Below are positions 1-5,480 of a DNA stretch of 41,964 nt, piece after piece. Position 1 is the first letter of the stretch. Each line of letters begins with the position of its first letter. The DNA comes from a virus: positions 1 to 41,964 of IMG/VR virus record IMGVR_UViG_3300042562_000964; one strand, 5' to 3'. The translations under genes and the position numbers were made by a program. The notes beneath the pieces were generated by a model. That model saw only the letters and a list, made by a program, of their open reading frames with translations. It was not told the origin of the DNA and made no database searches.

Positions 1-1
1 T

Positions 2-24
2 CCCGCTCGGATATGAGGAGCGGG
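2..24 (-). terminator. Hairpin after the first gene unit
   Basis: Stem CCCGCTC (2-8) pairs with GAGCGGG (18-24) around a 9-base loop GGATATGAG. It lies just beyond the stop of the 59-aa gene, so it may end that transcript. No T-run can be checked because the window ends here. A hairpin with nearly the same loop is at 3291-3313. Confidence 0.35.
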
Positions 25-34
25 GCGTACTCGG

Positions 35-214
35 TCAGTCTCTGCAGACTGGAGTGCGGGTGTGGCTCCCACATACTGCGCAGAGGTTGTCCCATGCTGC
101 TGAGTTGCGATTCTCATACTCGCTGCGCTCAAACAGGTGGCTGTTCCCATGGGGAGTCAGGTTGGCCGGGGTGGGCTTCCGTGCTCCGGGATTGGGTAGT
201 CTAAATGCGCTCAT
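35..214 (-). CDS. Small Cys-rich (zinc-knuckle-like) protein, 59 aa
   Basis: A short reading frame starts at ATG 214-212 and ends at TGA 37-35. The start overlaps the stop of the upstream gene in a perfect ATGA junction, which is the main reason to believe it. The N-terminal half is basic and Pro-rich. The C-terminus carries C45-x2-C48, H51 and C57, a pattern that could hold one zinc ion. I do not recognise a family. It is the third gene of the unit that starts at the promoter near 767. Function is unknown; a small metal-binding accessory protein is an inference from the cysteines. Confidence 0.6.
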   Translation of the reverse strand: MSAFRLPNPGARKPTPANLTPHGNSHLFERSEYENRNSAAWDNLCAVCGSHTRTPVCRD

Positions 215-423
215 TCTCGCTCATCTCGAACGATCTGGAGCCAGTCGACCTTATCTACGTCGACCTCGGAGTTAGGTATCTGCAGCTTGCTGATCTGCTC
301 AGCAGCCTGCTCATCATCCTCATTAGCTGCGAGGATGTTCTGGACCTGAACGTACAGGTCGTGGTCGTTGGCCAACCACAATCCAGTTTCGTAGGTGTCC
401 CAGCTTTCGTCGGTGTTGTTCAT
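211..423 (-). CDS. Small acidic phage protein, DUF7249-like
   Basis: A 70-aa protein beginning MNNTDESW. Residues 9-25 read YETGLWLANDHDLYVQV, and the end contains VDWLQIV. This resembles the small phage family that starts with a Y-E-T-x-x-x-x-L-W-x-x-N-D pattern (DUF7249 as I recall it); that match is from memory and not tested. I chose the ATG at 423 because GAGG lies about 9 bases upstream and it follows the stop of the previous gene directly. An ATG at 432 and a TTG at 438 are alternatives. The function of the family is unknown. Confidence 0.75.
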   Translation of the reverse strand: MNNTDESWDTYETGLWLANDHDLYVQVQNILAANEDDEQAAEQISKLQIPNSEVDVDKVDWLQIVRDERE

Positions 424-424
424 G

Positions 425-691
425 TCAGTCATCCTCAATCATATAGTCGGCAAAGGGTACGGGAGTCTCTCGGATATTGATGATGGCCACGATGTTTGTC
501 AAGTCCGCAAACTCTTGGATGCAGGCCAGTGCCTCGGCCTCGGTCTTGAAGAATCCGACAGGCTCATCGGACCATGCGCCAGTATCTAGAATGCATACTG
601 CTCGGAAGAACTTGCGCCCGTCTGCGTTCCACTTGATGTGGTCTGCGAGCGCTGCCTCCTGAACCGGTGTGAGGAGTGTTGGGGTGATCAT
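425..691 (-). CDS. Hypothetical protein, 88 aa
   Basis: First gene of a three-gene unit (691 to 35). AAGGAG precedes the ATG by 9 bases, at the end of a leader that begins at the promoter centred near 760. The protein has a helical N-terminus (TPVQEAALADHIKWN), then a mixed alpha/beta stretch with FFRAVCILDTG and a helix FKTEAEALACIQEFADLT, ending acidic. No catalytic motif or transmembrane segment is visible. I do not recognise the family. Coding status is supported by the promoter, the ribosome-binding site and tight packing against the next gene. Confidence 0.8.
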   Translation of the reverse strand: MITPTLLTPVQEAALADHIKWNADGRKFFRAVCILDTGAWSDEPVGFFKTEAEALACIQEFADLTNIVAIINIRETPVPFADYMIEDD

Positions 692-714
692 CTTGGTGGT
701 GCTCCTTGTCTCGT

Positions 715-728
715 GGGGATTGTTCCCC
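715..728 (-). promoter_or_regulatory. Leader hairpin of the 691-35 unit
   Basis: GGGGA (715-719) and TCCCC (724-728) form a 5-bp stem with loop TTGT in the 5' untranslated leader, just before AAGGAGCACCACC. The same layout occurs at 1933-1947, 3203-3216, 3855-3869 and 5982-6002. Confidence 0.5.
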
Positions 729-743
729 GGGGTGTTGGTATTG

Positions 744-772
744 AACTTACTTGGTGTGATTCACCATGTCAA
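744..772 (-). promoter_or_regulatory. Sigma70-type promoter for the 691-35 unit
   Basis: On the minus strand TTGACA (772-767) is followed by a 17-base spacer and TAAGTT (749-744), predicting a transcript start near 737. The spacer contains the inverted repeat TGGTG-N5-CACCA (752-766), placed where a repressor would block RNA polymerase. Confidence 0.7.
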
Positions 773-787
773 GTCATTAACAGATAT

Positions 788-1204
788 TTATTTGCAGGGC
801 ATCTGGGCACGGTAGGCAGCCTCTAGCTCGACGGATGCTGGGAAGCCCATGAACCGGCGAACCAGCAGGCCCATGGCAGTGCGGAAGATCGGCCCGTGAC
901 CATCACACAGTCCCGTGCCGATGTGTGCTAGCTCGTGCAGCACGACTGCCAGTGTGCGGTGCCGTGGACTGTTCCCGATGAGGATGAGACCGTCTGAGTG
1001 AGCCAGAGAGTAGCTGGCAGAGGAGGAGCGAGGCTCGACCTTGATGTCCTTGTTCGCAGCGTCGGGGAACTGTGTGCTCCACCACCCGCTAGCCGTGATC
1101 TCAGCCACCACCCCTGTCAGCTCAGCCATGGTGCTGAACCGACGGGAGATGGGATCTAGGACAAGGCCCTCGGCCCGATAGACGGCGTTAGGCAGAGATG
1201 CCAC
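788..1204 (-). CDS. HExxH putative metallopeptidase (TIGR04338-like)
   Basis: A 138-aa protein with a zinc-protease signature near residues 88-105: VVLHELAHIGTGLCDGHG, that is HExxH with a further His downstream. The N-terminus (NAVYRAEG) and size fit the small actinobacterial HExxH family catalogued as TIGR04338; the family name is from memory. In such proteins the two His bind zinc and the Glu activates water. Substrate is unknown. The start is GTG 1204 with a strong AGGAGG 5 bases upstream, giving a 17-base overlap with the upstream DUF2786 gene, so the two are co-transcribed. SprT-like peptidase is the alternative label. Confidence 0.85.
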   Translation of the reverse strand: MASLPNAVYRAEGLVLDPISRRFSTMAELTGVVAEITASGWWSTQFPDAANKDIKVEPRSSSASYSLAHSDGLILIGNSPRHRTLAVVLHELAHIGTGLCDGHGPIFRTAMGLLVRRFMGFPASVELEAAYRAQMPCK

Positions 1205-1907
1205 GCTGGCCTCCTACCGATGTCTGGCCGATGTTGGCGGTACGTCCTGCGGAAGACCCGGCGTTGTAGTGGGAATAGGACTGGTTGGTCCGGCGGTGGC
1301 TGGTGCGGTAGCCGGGGGAGCTTCCAAAGTGCTCTTGGTACTCGGCGTCGACCTTCTTGGACCTGTCAATGATGGCCAGCCCGGTGCCCACTGGGGCGTC
1401 CTGAAGGGACTCCTCGGTAGCGGACTCGTAAGCGGCCTTCAGACGTTGGCTCACGACCTTGATCCAGCCTGCAGCGAACGAGCGCCGTGCTCGCTTGGTG
1501 CTGACGGCATCGTAGGATGTGATCTGCAGGATCTCTGAGTCCAGCTGGATCTCTAGAGAAGTCAGCAGTGAGACCATGAGATCCAAATCTGAGCGGTGCC
1601 CGAAGAGGTTGTACTGGTTGGACTTGTGTGTCCGGCGTACCCAGACGTTGAACAGCTCTCCGATGGAGATGGCCAGCTGGTCCTTCTGGGTACGGTAGGC
1701 AGTCACATCGACGATGCGAGACTCGCACGGGTCGACCTTGGGGTCGGCGGTGAGGCTCAAGATGGCCTCATCGACTTGGTGCTTGGCCATCAGCTCGGCG
1801 GCCTTGGCCAGAAAGCTTGCAGCTTCCTCGGAGTACTCAGTGGCTGCGGCCTTGGCCAGCAGTCCCCTGATCTTGGAGATCTTAGACTCCTGCAGTGTGT
1901 CGGTCAT
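1188..1907 (-). CDS. DUF2786 domain protein
   Basis: A 239-aa protein. Residues 8-48 (KISKIRGLLAKAA ... SFLAKAAELMAKHQVDEA) match the DUF2786 helical repeat, common in actinobacteria and their phages. The middle segment (about 65-180) is mixed and carries YNLFGHRSDLDLMVSLLTSLE, as in the usual DUF2786 partner domain. The last 40 residues are Gly/Ser/His-rich and probably disordered. The ATG at 1907 sits 8 bases after AAGGAG. It leads a two-gene unit with the HExxH protein. Biochemical role is unknown. A link between an HExxH protein and DUF2786 is worth noting but unproven. Confidence 0.88.
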   Translation of the reverse strand: MTDTLQESKISKIRGLLAKAAATEYSEEAASFLAKAAELMAKHQVDEAILSLTADPKVDPCESRIVDVTAYRTQKDQLAISIGELFNVWVRRTHKSNQYNLFGHRSDLDLMVSLLTSLEIQLDSEILQITSYDAVSTKRARRSFAAGWIKVVSQRLKAAYESATEESLQDAPVGTGLAIIDRSKKVDAEYQEHFGSSPGYRTSHRRTNQSYSHYNAGSSAGRTANIGQTSVGGQRGISA

Positions 1908-1932
1908 TCGGTGGTGCTCCTTGCTAGGTGTG

Positions 1933-1947
1933 GGGAGTAGGTCTCCC
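1933..1947 (-). promoter_or_regulatory. Leader hairpin of the DUF2786 unit
   Basis: GGGAG (1933-1937) pairs with CTCCC (1943-1947) around loop TAGGT, directly upstream of AAGGAGCACCACC. It is nearly identical to the hairpin at 3855-3869. Confidence 0.5.
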
Positions 1948-1962
1948 TCGGTGTTGGTATTG

Positions 1963-1991
1963 AAACTACTTGGTCTGTTTCACCATGTCAA
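1963..1991 (-). promoter_or_regulatory. Sigma70-type promoter for the DUF2786 unit
   Basis: TTGACA (1991-1986), a 17-base spacer and TAGTTT (1968-1963) on the minus strand. The flanking bases and the spacer TGGTGAAACAGACCA closely copy the promoter at 744-772, including the TGGT/ACCA inverted repeat. Confidence 0.7.
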
Positions 1992-2040
1992 GTCATTTAT
2001 CAAGAAAGATGATATTTATTCTGACCAAGTGATCGACCTG

Positions 2041-2286
2041 TCAGTCGGTCAACCACGACTCATCGTGGATCTGGGCACCCGCAGCAGCCAATTCGTACCG
2101 GTGCTCCTGTGCGGCGAGATCGTCTGACCTCTCAAGCTCCAGCACTGCACCATGGGCACAGCAGGGCAGCTGGCCAATGGCCACCGTGGCAACGCCTTGG
2201 CAGGGGTGCGCAGCTTTCACACAGCAGACCCATGCCCACCCGGTAGCGGGATTGCTGCCGGGTAGCTCGTGAACCGATACGGACAT
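2041..2286 (-). CDS. Cys-rich hypothetical protein, 81 aa
   Basis: Start chosen at ATG 2286, 8 bases after GGGAGG; a TTG one codon earlier is possible. The protein contains a cluster of cysteines and histidines (WVCCVKAAHPCQGV, then LPCCAHGAV), which could bind a metal, followed by an acidic helical half. Cys22 and Cys23 open the cluster. No family recognised. It lies downstream of the small membrane protein, separated by 19 bases, and probably belongs to the same transcript as the 246-aa gene. Confidence 0.7.
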   Translation of the reverse strand: MSVSVHELPGSNPATGWAWVCCVKAAHPCQGVATVAIGQLPCCAHGAVLELERSDDLAAQEHRYELAAAGAQIHDESWLTD

Positions 2287-2305
2287 CAAAATACCTCCCG
2301 AGCGC

Positions 2306-2443
2306 TCATGACTTGCTCGCCTTCCGTCGGCGGTATAGCACTTCCACCGCCCAGACTGTCCCGCCTAGCACTAAGCCTGCAGCAAACTGCTGCACACCCG
2401 AGAACTGGTTGATCCATGGAATATCGATCAGGTTAGCGATCAT
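2306..2443 (-). CDS. Small single-span membrane protein, 45 aa
   Basis: ATG 2443 overlaps the stop of the 246-aa gene in an ATGA junction; a longer version from ATG 2506 would overlap that gene by 67 bases and is unlikely. Residues 17-37 (QQFAAGLVLGGTVWAVEVLYR) form one hydrophobic helix followed by RRRKASKS, suggesting the C-terminus stays in the cytoplasm. It could be a holin-like or host-membrane-acting peptide, but the sequence alone does not decide. No ribosome-binding site is obvious, so translational coupling is likely. Confidence 0.6.
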   Translation of the reverse strand: MIANLIDIPWINQFSGVQQFAAGLVLGGTVWAVEVLYRRRKASKS

Positions 2444-3180
2444 GACTGGTCCGCCAATAGTTCCAAGGCGTCTAGCCCGACGAGGTATGGCTCGCCGTCG
2501 ACCCATTGGACTGCGCCAGTATTCTCGATGGCATCACAGACCCACGATGACCACTCAGGGTCGACCTTCATGGCCTCAGTGTCTAGCCATGCTCCTGATG
2601 GACCCTCGGCCCAGATGAGGGCCTCTGGGTACTGCCTACGGACGGACCAGAGGTCAGGCTCGTTGAGAGCATCCAAGGCTGCTTCGACCTGACGGTCATG
2701 AGAGGTTCCCGACGATGCCAATGGTATCGCAGCGATATACGCAGGGTCGTAGTAGTGGGCCAGAGAATCGATCTCGATCCCGACTGCCTTGAATGCCTCG
2801 ATGACACTCCAAGCTTCATAGACATCCGACTCGGACGAGTAGACGATGGCGGTATCAGTAGCCGACTCTGGTCCCCAGTTGGGGAACCTGCCTCGGATAT
2901 CTGACCGGCGCAGAATCCACTCGGTCACTGCATCTTCCAAGGTGATAAAGACATCACTCGCTGAGACGGGACCTGTCTCATAGCTTCTGCCACCGTGGAG
3001 AAAGTACCCCACGAGGTTGACTGGTCCGGTAGCTGCAGATCCAGCGGTGGTGGCTGTCCACTCGTCATCGGTGTACTCGACAGCTACTCCAAGGCTCAAC
3101 AGGTGAGCCAGCTCTGCTGGCGTCTGTGGAAAGCCTGCGATGGAGTCTAGGAATTCTTTGGTGTTGCTTGGTTCTTGCAC
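2440..3180 (-). CDS. Hypothetical protein, 246 aa
   Basis: Starts at GTG 3180 with AAAGAG 9 bases upstream in the AGCACCACC leader context shared by the other left-arm genes. The protein is acidic and mixed alpha/beta, with Trp-rich stretches (FPNWGPES, PEWSSWVCDA). Its sequence suggests a soluble globular protein. No catalytic or DNA-binding motif is visible and I do not recognise a family. Unlike its neighbours no TTGACA promoter lies just upstream. The leader instead contains a 13-bp hairpin able to compete for its ribosome-binding region (see 3182-3283). Confidence 0.75.
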   Translation of the reverse strand: MQEPSNTKEFLDSIAGFPQTPAELAHLLSLGVAVEYTDDEWTATTAGSAATGPVNLVGYFLHGGRSYETGPVSASDVFITLEDAVTEWILRRSDIRGRFPNWGPESATDTAIVYSSESDVYEAWSVIEAFKAVGIEIDSLAHYYDPAYIAAIPLASSGTSHDRQVEAALDALNEPDLWSVRRQYPEALIWAEGPSGAWLDTEAMKVDPEWSSWVCDAIENTGAVQWVDGEPYLVGLDALELLADQS

Positions 3181-3202
3181 GGTGGTGCTCTTTCTGTTCG
3201 GT

Positions 3203-3216
3203 GGGGATTGTTCCCC
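3203..3216 (-). promoter_or_regulatory. Leader hairpin of the 246-aa gene
   Basis: GGGGA (3203-3207) and TCCCC (3212-3216) with loop TTGT, the same hairpin as at 715-728, immediately upstream of the AGAGCACCACC ribosome-binding stretch. Confidence 0.5.
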
Positions 3217-3235
3217 GGGTTGGTTGAGAAGATTG

Positions 3236-3283
3236 CCCCAGCACCACCGGGAGAGAGAAAAGGAAGGGTTGGTGGTGCTGGGG
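3236..3283 (-). terminator. Long 13-bp hairpin downstream of the first pentapeptide gene
   Basis: CCCCAGCACCACC (3236-3248) and GGTGGTGCTGGGG (3271-3283) are perfect inverted repeats around a 22-base purine/pyrimidine-biased loop. No T-run follows on the minus strand. It could be a terminator of the pentapeptide gene or a regulatory stem for the 246-aa gene, because one arm is complementary to that gene's ribosome-binding stretch at 3182-3190. Confidence 0.6.
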
Positions 3284-3290
3284 ACTGGCT

Positions 3291-3313
3291 CGCCTTCGGG
3301 TATGAGGAAGGCG
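3291..3313 (-). other. Hairpin with GGGTATGAG loop
   Basis: CGCCTTC (3291-3297) pairs with GAAGGCG (3307-3313) around GGGTATGAG. It follows the stop of the pentapeptide gene by about 17 bases. The loop matches that of the hairpin at 2-24 except for one base, whereas the stems differ in sequence but keep pairing. Confidence 0.45.
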
Positions 3314-3329
3314 GCGTTCTTGGTGCGGA

Positions 3330-3830
3330 CTAGTTAATCTTGGCACCAGTCAGGATGTACGCCGAATTGACCGAGAGGGTGCGGATAGATGCGAGGCTGA
3401 ACGTCGCTCCGCTGAAATCTGCTCCGTCAAGGATGGCTCCGGTCAGGTCGGCGTCGATCAGGTCGGCACCCCGTAGGTCGGCGTTAGTCAGTCTGGCGTC
3501 GTTCAGGTAGGCACCTCTCAAGCTGGCGAAGCCCAGCTTGGCTCCGGTCAGGTCGGCCCACCTCAGGTCGGCCTCGAACAGGTTAGCGTTGTTTCCGATG
3601 AGGTAGCCGTTGACTAGTTTCCATCCGGTAGGCAATACGGCTGGCTTACCAGTGACCCCACCTGATCGGACGCCGCTGAAGTCTGCGCCCTCAAAGGTAG
3701 CGCCGGTCAGGTTAGCGCCGGTCAGGCTGGCGTCGTTTAGAAATGCGCCGTTAAAGTCAGCGAAGATCAGGTTGGCTCCTGTGAAATCATGGTTGGTGAG
3801 GTTCTTGTTAGCCAGATCGATAAAGGTCAT
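3330..3830 (-). CDS. Pentapeptide-repeat protein 1
   Basis: A 166-aa protein made of A(D/N)LXX repeats. The first block (residues 10-55: LTNHDFTGANLIFADFNGAF and following) is followed by a linker with LPTGWKLVNGYLIGNNA, a spacer often seen in actinobacterial pentapeptide proteins, and a second block (about 84-145). Such repeats fold into a right-handed quadrilateral beta-helix; some members mimic DNA and bind gyrase (MfpA, Qnr). Whether this one does is unknown. ATG 3830 is preceded by AAGGAG. It has its own promoter at 3885-3914 and long hairpins downstream, so it is transcribed as a single gene. Confidence 0.93.
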   Translation of the reverse strand: MTFIDLANKNLTNHDFTGANLIFADFNGAFLNDASLTGANLTGATFEGADFSGVRSGGVTGKPAVLPTGWKLVNGYLIGNNANLFEADLRWADLTGAKLGFASLRGAYLNDARLTNADLRGADLIDADLTGAILDGADFSGATFSLASIRTLSVNSAYILTGAKIN

Positions 3831-3854
3831 GGGTGGTGCTCCTTGCTAGGTGCG

Positions 3855-3869
3855 GGGAGTAGGTCTCCC
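3855..3869 (-). promoter_or_regulatory. Leader hairpin of pentapeptide gene 1
   Basis: GGGAG (3855-3859) and CTCCC (3865-3869) around TAGGT, the same sequence as at 1933-1947, followed by AAGGAGCACCACC and the ATG. Confidence 0.5.
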
Positions 3870-3884
3870 TCGCTGTTGGTATTC

Positions 3885-3914
3885 ATATTGGCACGGATGT
3901 ATTCAACGTGTCAA
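3885..3914 (-). promoter_or_regulatory. Sigma70-type promoter for pentapeptide gene 1
   Basis: TTGACA (3914-3909), an 18-base spacer and CAATAT (3890-3885) on the minus strand, with GAATACCAACA downstream as in the other left-arm leaders. The spacer keeps GTTGAATACATC, a diverged version of the GGTGAATCACACC motif at 753-765. Confidence 0.6.
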
Positions 3915-3950
3915 GACATTTCTAAAGATTGTTTGGAATTGTTTGTGGGA

Positions 3951-4016
3951 CAGCATCTCTGGGAGCAGATTGGGTGATAACGCCAAGTGCTAATGGTTTT
4001 GCTCCCAGAGATACTG
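3951..4016 (-). terminator. Long stem-loop downstream of pentapeptide gene 2
   Basis: ATCTCTGGGAGCA (3955-3967) and TGCTCCCAGAGAT (4000-4012) pair perfectly. With the flanking CAG/CTG the stem reaches 17 positions with one mismatch, around a 32-base loop. It begins 4 bases after the stop of the second pentapeptide gene and lies upstream of the next promoter. A terminator, a 3' stability element or a small RNA are all possible. Confidence 0.55.
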
Positions 4017-4019
4017 CGA

Positions 4020-4388
4020 TCAGTCTTCCTTCTGATACCAAGAGTCGGTATCACGGACAACAGCATAGAAAGCGTCGCAGCCTTCAAAGTCAGATCCCCA
4101 AAGCCGTGCACCTGTGAAATCAGTGCCCGAGCTAAGAGTGGCATTAGTAACGTCGGCTCTAGTCAAATTAGCGCCCGACAGGTTGGCGTCGGTCAAATTA
4201 GCGCCGTCTAGATTGATACTAGTGAGGTCGGCGCTTTTTAGGTTGGCTCCGGTGAGGTCAGCGCCTTGAAGGTCGGCTTCCCGTAGGTCAGCATGGCTGA
4301 GGTCGGCTCCCCGCAGATCGGCTCCCCGTAGGTCTTCGCCTCTCAGTTTGGCCCAGCTTTTAATGAGTAGTTTTTCGGTGGTAGTCAC
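4020..4388 (-). CDS. Pentapeptide-repeat protein 2
   Basis: A 122-aa protein with about 14 tandem A(D/N)LXX units: residues from about 17 read GEDLRGADLRGADLSHADLR, through DANLSGANLTRADV, then a degenerate end (FTGARLWGSDFEGCDAF) and the polar tail YQKED. I chose GTG 4388 because AAGGA lies 7 bases upstream; GTG 4418 would fall about 15 bases after the predicted transcript start with no ribosome-binding site. It has its own promoter at 4440-4469. Shorter than protein 1 and without the Gly-Trp linker, it is probably a paralogue rather than a recent copy. Function is unknown. Confidence 0.9.
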   Translation of the reverse strand: MTTTEKLLIKSWAKLRGEDLRGADLRGADLSHADLREADLQGADLTGANLKSADLTSINLDGANLTDANLSGANLTRADVTNATLSSGTDFTGARLWGSDFEGCDAFYAVVRDTDSWYQKED

Positions 4389-4411
4389 GGTGTAATCCTT
4401 ATCTCTTGTCC

Positions 4412-4426
4412 GGAGCACGGTGCCCC
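4412..4426 (-). promoter_or_regulatory. Leader hairpin of pentapeptide gene 2
   Basis: GGGGCA and TGCTCC (minus strand) can form a 6-bp stem with a three-base loop and one G-U pair, at the same leader position as the other left-arm hairpins but with a different sequence. Confidence 0.35.
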
Positions 4427-4439
4427 GGGTAAGTCAGCT

Positions 4440-4469
4440 AGTAGAGCCTAGATGTTATCTAGGTGTCAA
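4440..4469 (-). promoter_or_regulatory. Promoter with perfect spacer palindrome for pentapeptide gene 2
   Basis: TTGACA (4469-4464), 18-base spacer, TCTACT (4445-4440) on the minus strand. The 17 bases next to the -35 box, CCTAGATGTTATCTAGG (4447-4463), are a 7-bp perfect inverted repeat around GTT, an excellent candidate operator. Confidence 0.65.
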
Positions 4470-4470
4470 G

Positions 4471-4668
4471 TTATTTATCTGGAAGCTCCAAGCCCTGTTC
4501 TGCAGCCATCTTGGCTACAACCTCTTGAATCCTGCGCTGACGGTGCAGGTCAGCTACAGCGAGGATGCCCATCTCGGTGACCGATGTGGTCCCTGCAAGG
4601 AACCCTGTAAGGGCACCCTGCAGGAGCGAGGATTCTATCTGGTGGACGATCTCTGGTGTATCACTCAT
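4471..4668 (-). CDS. Hypothetical protein, 65 aa
   Basis: Last gene of the five-gene unit that starts at 5956. ATG 4668 shares a base with the stop of the membrane-protein gene (TGATG), so translation is coupled. The protein starts with a helix (IVHQIESSLLQGALTGFLAG), followed by a Gly/Thr turn and an amphipathic helix with basic residues (LHRQRRIQEVVAKMAAEQG). The middle is moderately hydrophobic and may associate with the membrane protein encoded next to it; that pairing is inference. No family recognised. Confidence 0.7.
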   Translation of the reverse strand: MSDTPEIVHQIESSLLQGALTGFLAGTTSVTEMGILAVADLHRQRRIQEVVAKMAAEQGLELPDK

Positions 4669-5282
4669 CAGTGCATCCCAAGGTAGTGAATTAGACCGAA
4701 TTCTCGGAGTAGTTCGCCCAGACCAGTGATGATCTGGATGGCAATGAGGAGCAGGTAGAACGATCCCAGAGTGAATGCGATTGCTAGTCCAAGGAGTAAC
4801 CTCAATGGGTCCTTAGGATCTGCGGAGAAACCGACATTGCTGCCTCGCTCCTTGTCCCAGTACATCCTCCACTTGTGGCGAGCATCTACCTCGGGAATTC
4901 CGGCGCAGGCTCGACGCCACGCTTGGATGAGCTTGAGCCATGTCATGTAGTAGGTGCCTAGGCCAATGGTGAAGAGAATGGTTCCCTCCCAGAGCAAGAT
5001 GGGGTTGAGGTCCTGCCGACCGACGAACATGCCTGCCCAGACTATGAGGAATCGGATGCCAGCACCTAGTGCACATGCTGCCCAGAACCAGAGCCAGAAC
5101 ACAATGGCACCCCAGTTCAAGACGTATCGCTGGTACCGGATAAGCCTTCCGGAGACCTCCTCGATTGGCACCCCGTTTCGGATGAGATAGGCAGCATCGG
5201 AGCGGATAGCTAGGTCAGCTATAAACTCATGGCCTAGGGTGGCGGCGGCTACGATCTTGTCATTAGAATTAACGGTCGTCAT
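4668..5282 (-). CDS. Multi-span membrane protein, 204 aa
   Basis: Start at ATG 5282 (MTTVNSND), 7 bases after GGAGG; this overlaps the upstream gene by 14 bases. Hydrophobic helices are visible near residues 55-80 (WGAIVFWLWFWAACALGAGI, continuing into FLIVWAG), about 97-113 (GTILFTIGLGTYYMTWL) and about 165-190 (LLLGLAIAFTLGSFYLLLIA), so three to four spans. A charged cytoplasmic loop lies between them (RHKWRMYWDKERG). I do not recognise a family. Phage membrane proteins of this kind often act in exclusion or envelope modification, but nothing here proves it. Confidence 0.8.
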   Translation of the reverse strand: MTTVNSNDKIVAAATLGHEFIADLAIRSDAAYLIRNGVPIEEVSGRLIRYQRYVLNWGAIVFWLWFWAACALGAGIRFLIVWAGMFVGRQDLNPILLWEGTILFTIGLGTYYMTWLKLIQAWRRACAGIPEVDARHKWRMYWDKERGSNVGFSADPKDPLRLLLGLAIAFTLGSFYLLLIAIQIITGLGELLREFGLIHYLGMH

Positions 5283-5478
5283 TGCTCTGCCTCCCATTGC
5301 GCTCGATGCCTGCGATTACCATCAACCGCTCGGTAGAGATTGACACTGCAACCTCTTCCTCAATCTTCTTGAGGATCTCTAGCTCCGAGTATGTTCCCGA
5401 CGCTAGCCGGAGAGCCAGATCCATCCTCCGACAGTTGGCAGCGATGTCGACCCTTGCGATTACTTCTTCGTCTTCCAT
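5269..5478 (-). CDS. Hypothetical helical protein, 69 aa
   Basis: ATG 5478 lies 2 bases after the upstream stop, with AGAAGAG as the ribosome-binding stretch. The protein is almost entirely helical by composition (NCRRMDLALRLASG, LEILKKIEEEVAVSIS) with balanced charge, suggesting a small helical bundle or coiled-coil. No Cys motif, transmembrane segment or known domain is seen. It is the third gene of the 5956-4471 unit. Confidence 0.72.
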   Translation of the reverse strand: MEDEEVIARVDIAANCRRMDLALRLASGTYSELEILKKIEEEVAVSISTERLMVIAGIERNGRQSNDDR

Positions 5479-5480
5479 GA

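Noticed and set aside
3610-3849. Plus-strand frames opposite the pentapeptide genes
   Set aside because: The repetitive sequence creates long antisense open frames rich in Ala/Val/Pro; the pentapeptide pattern on the minus strand explains the region.
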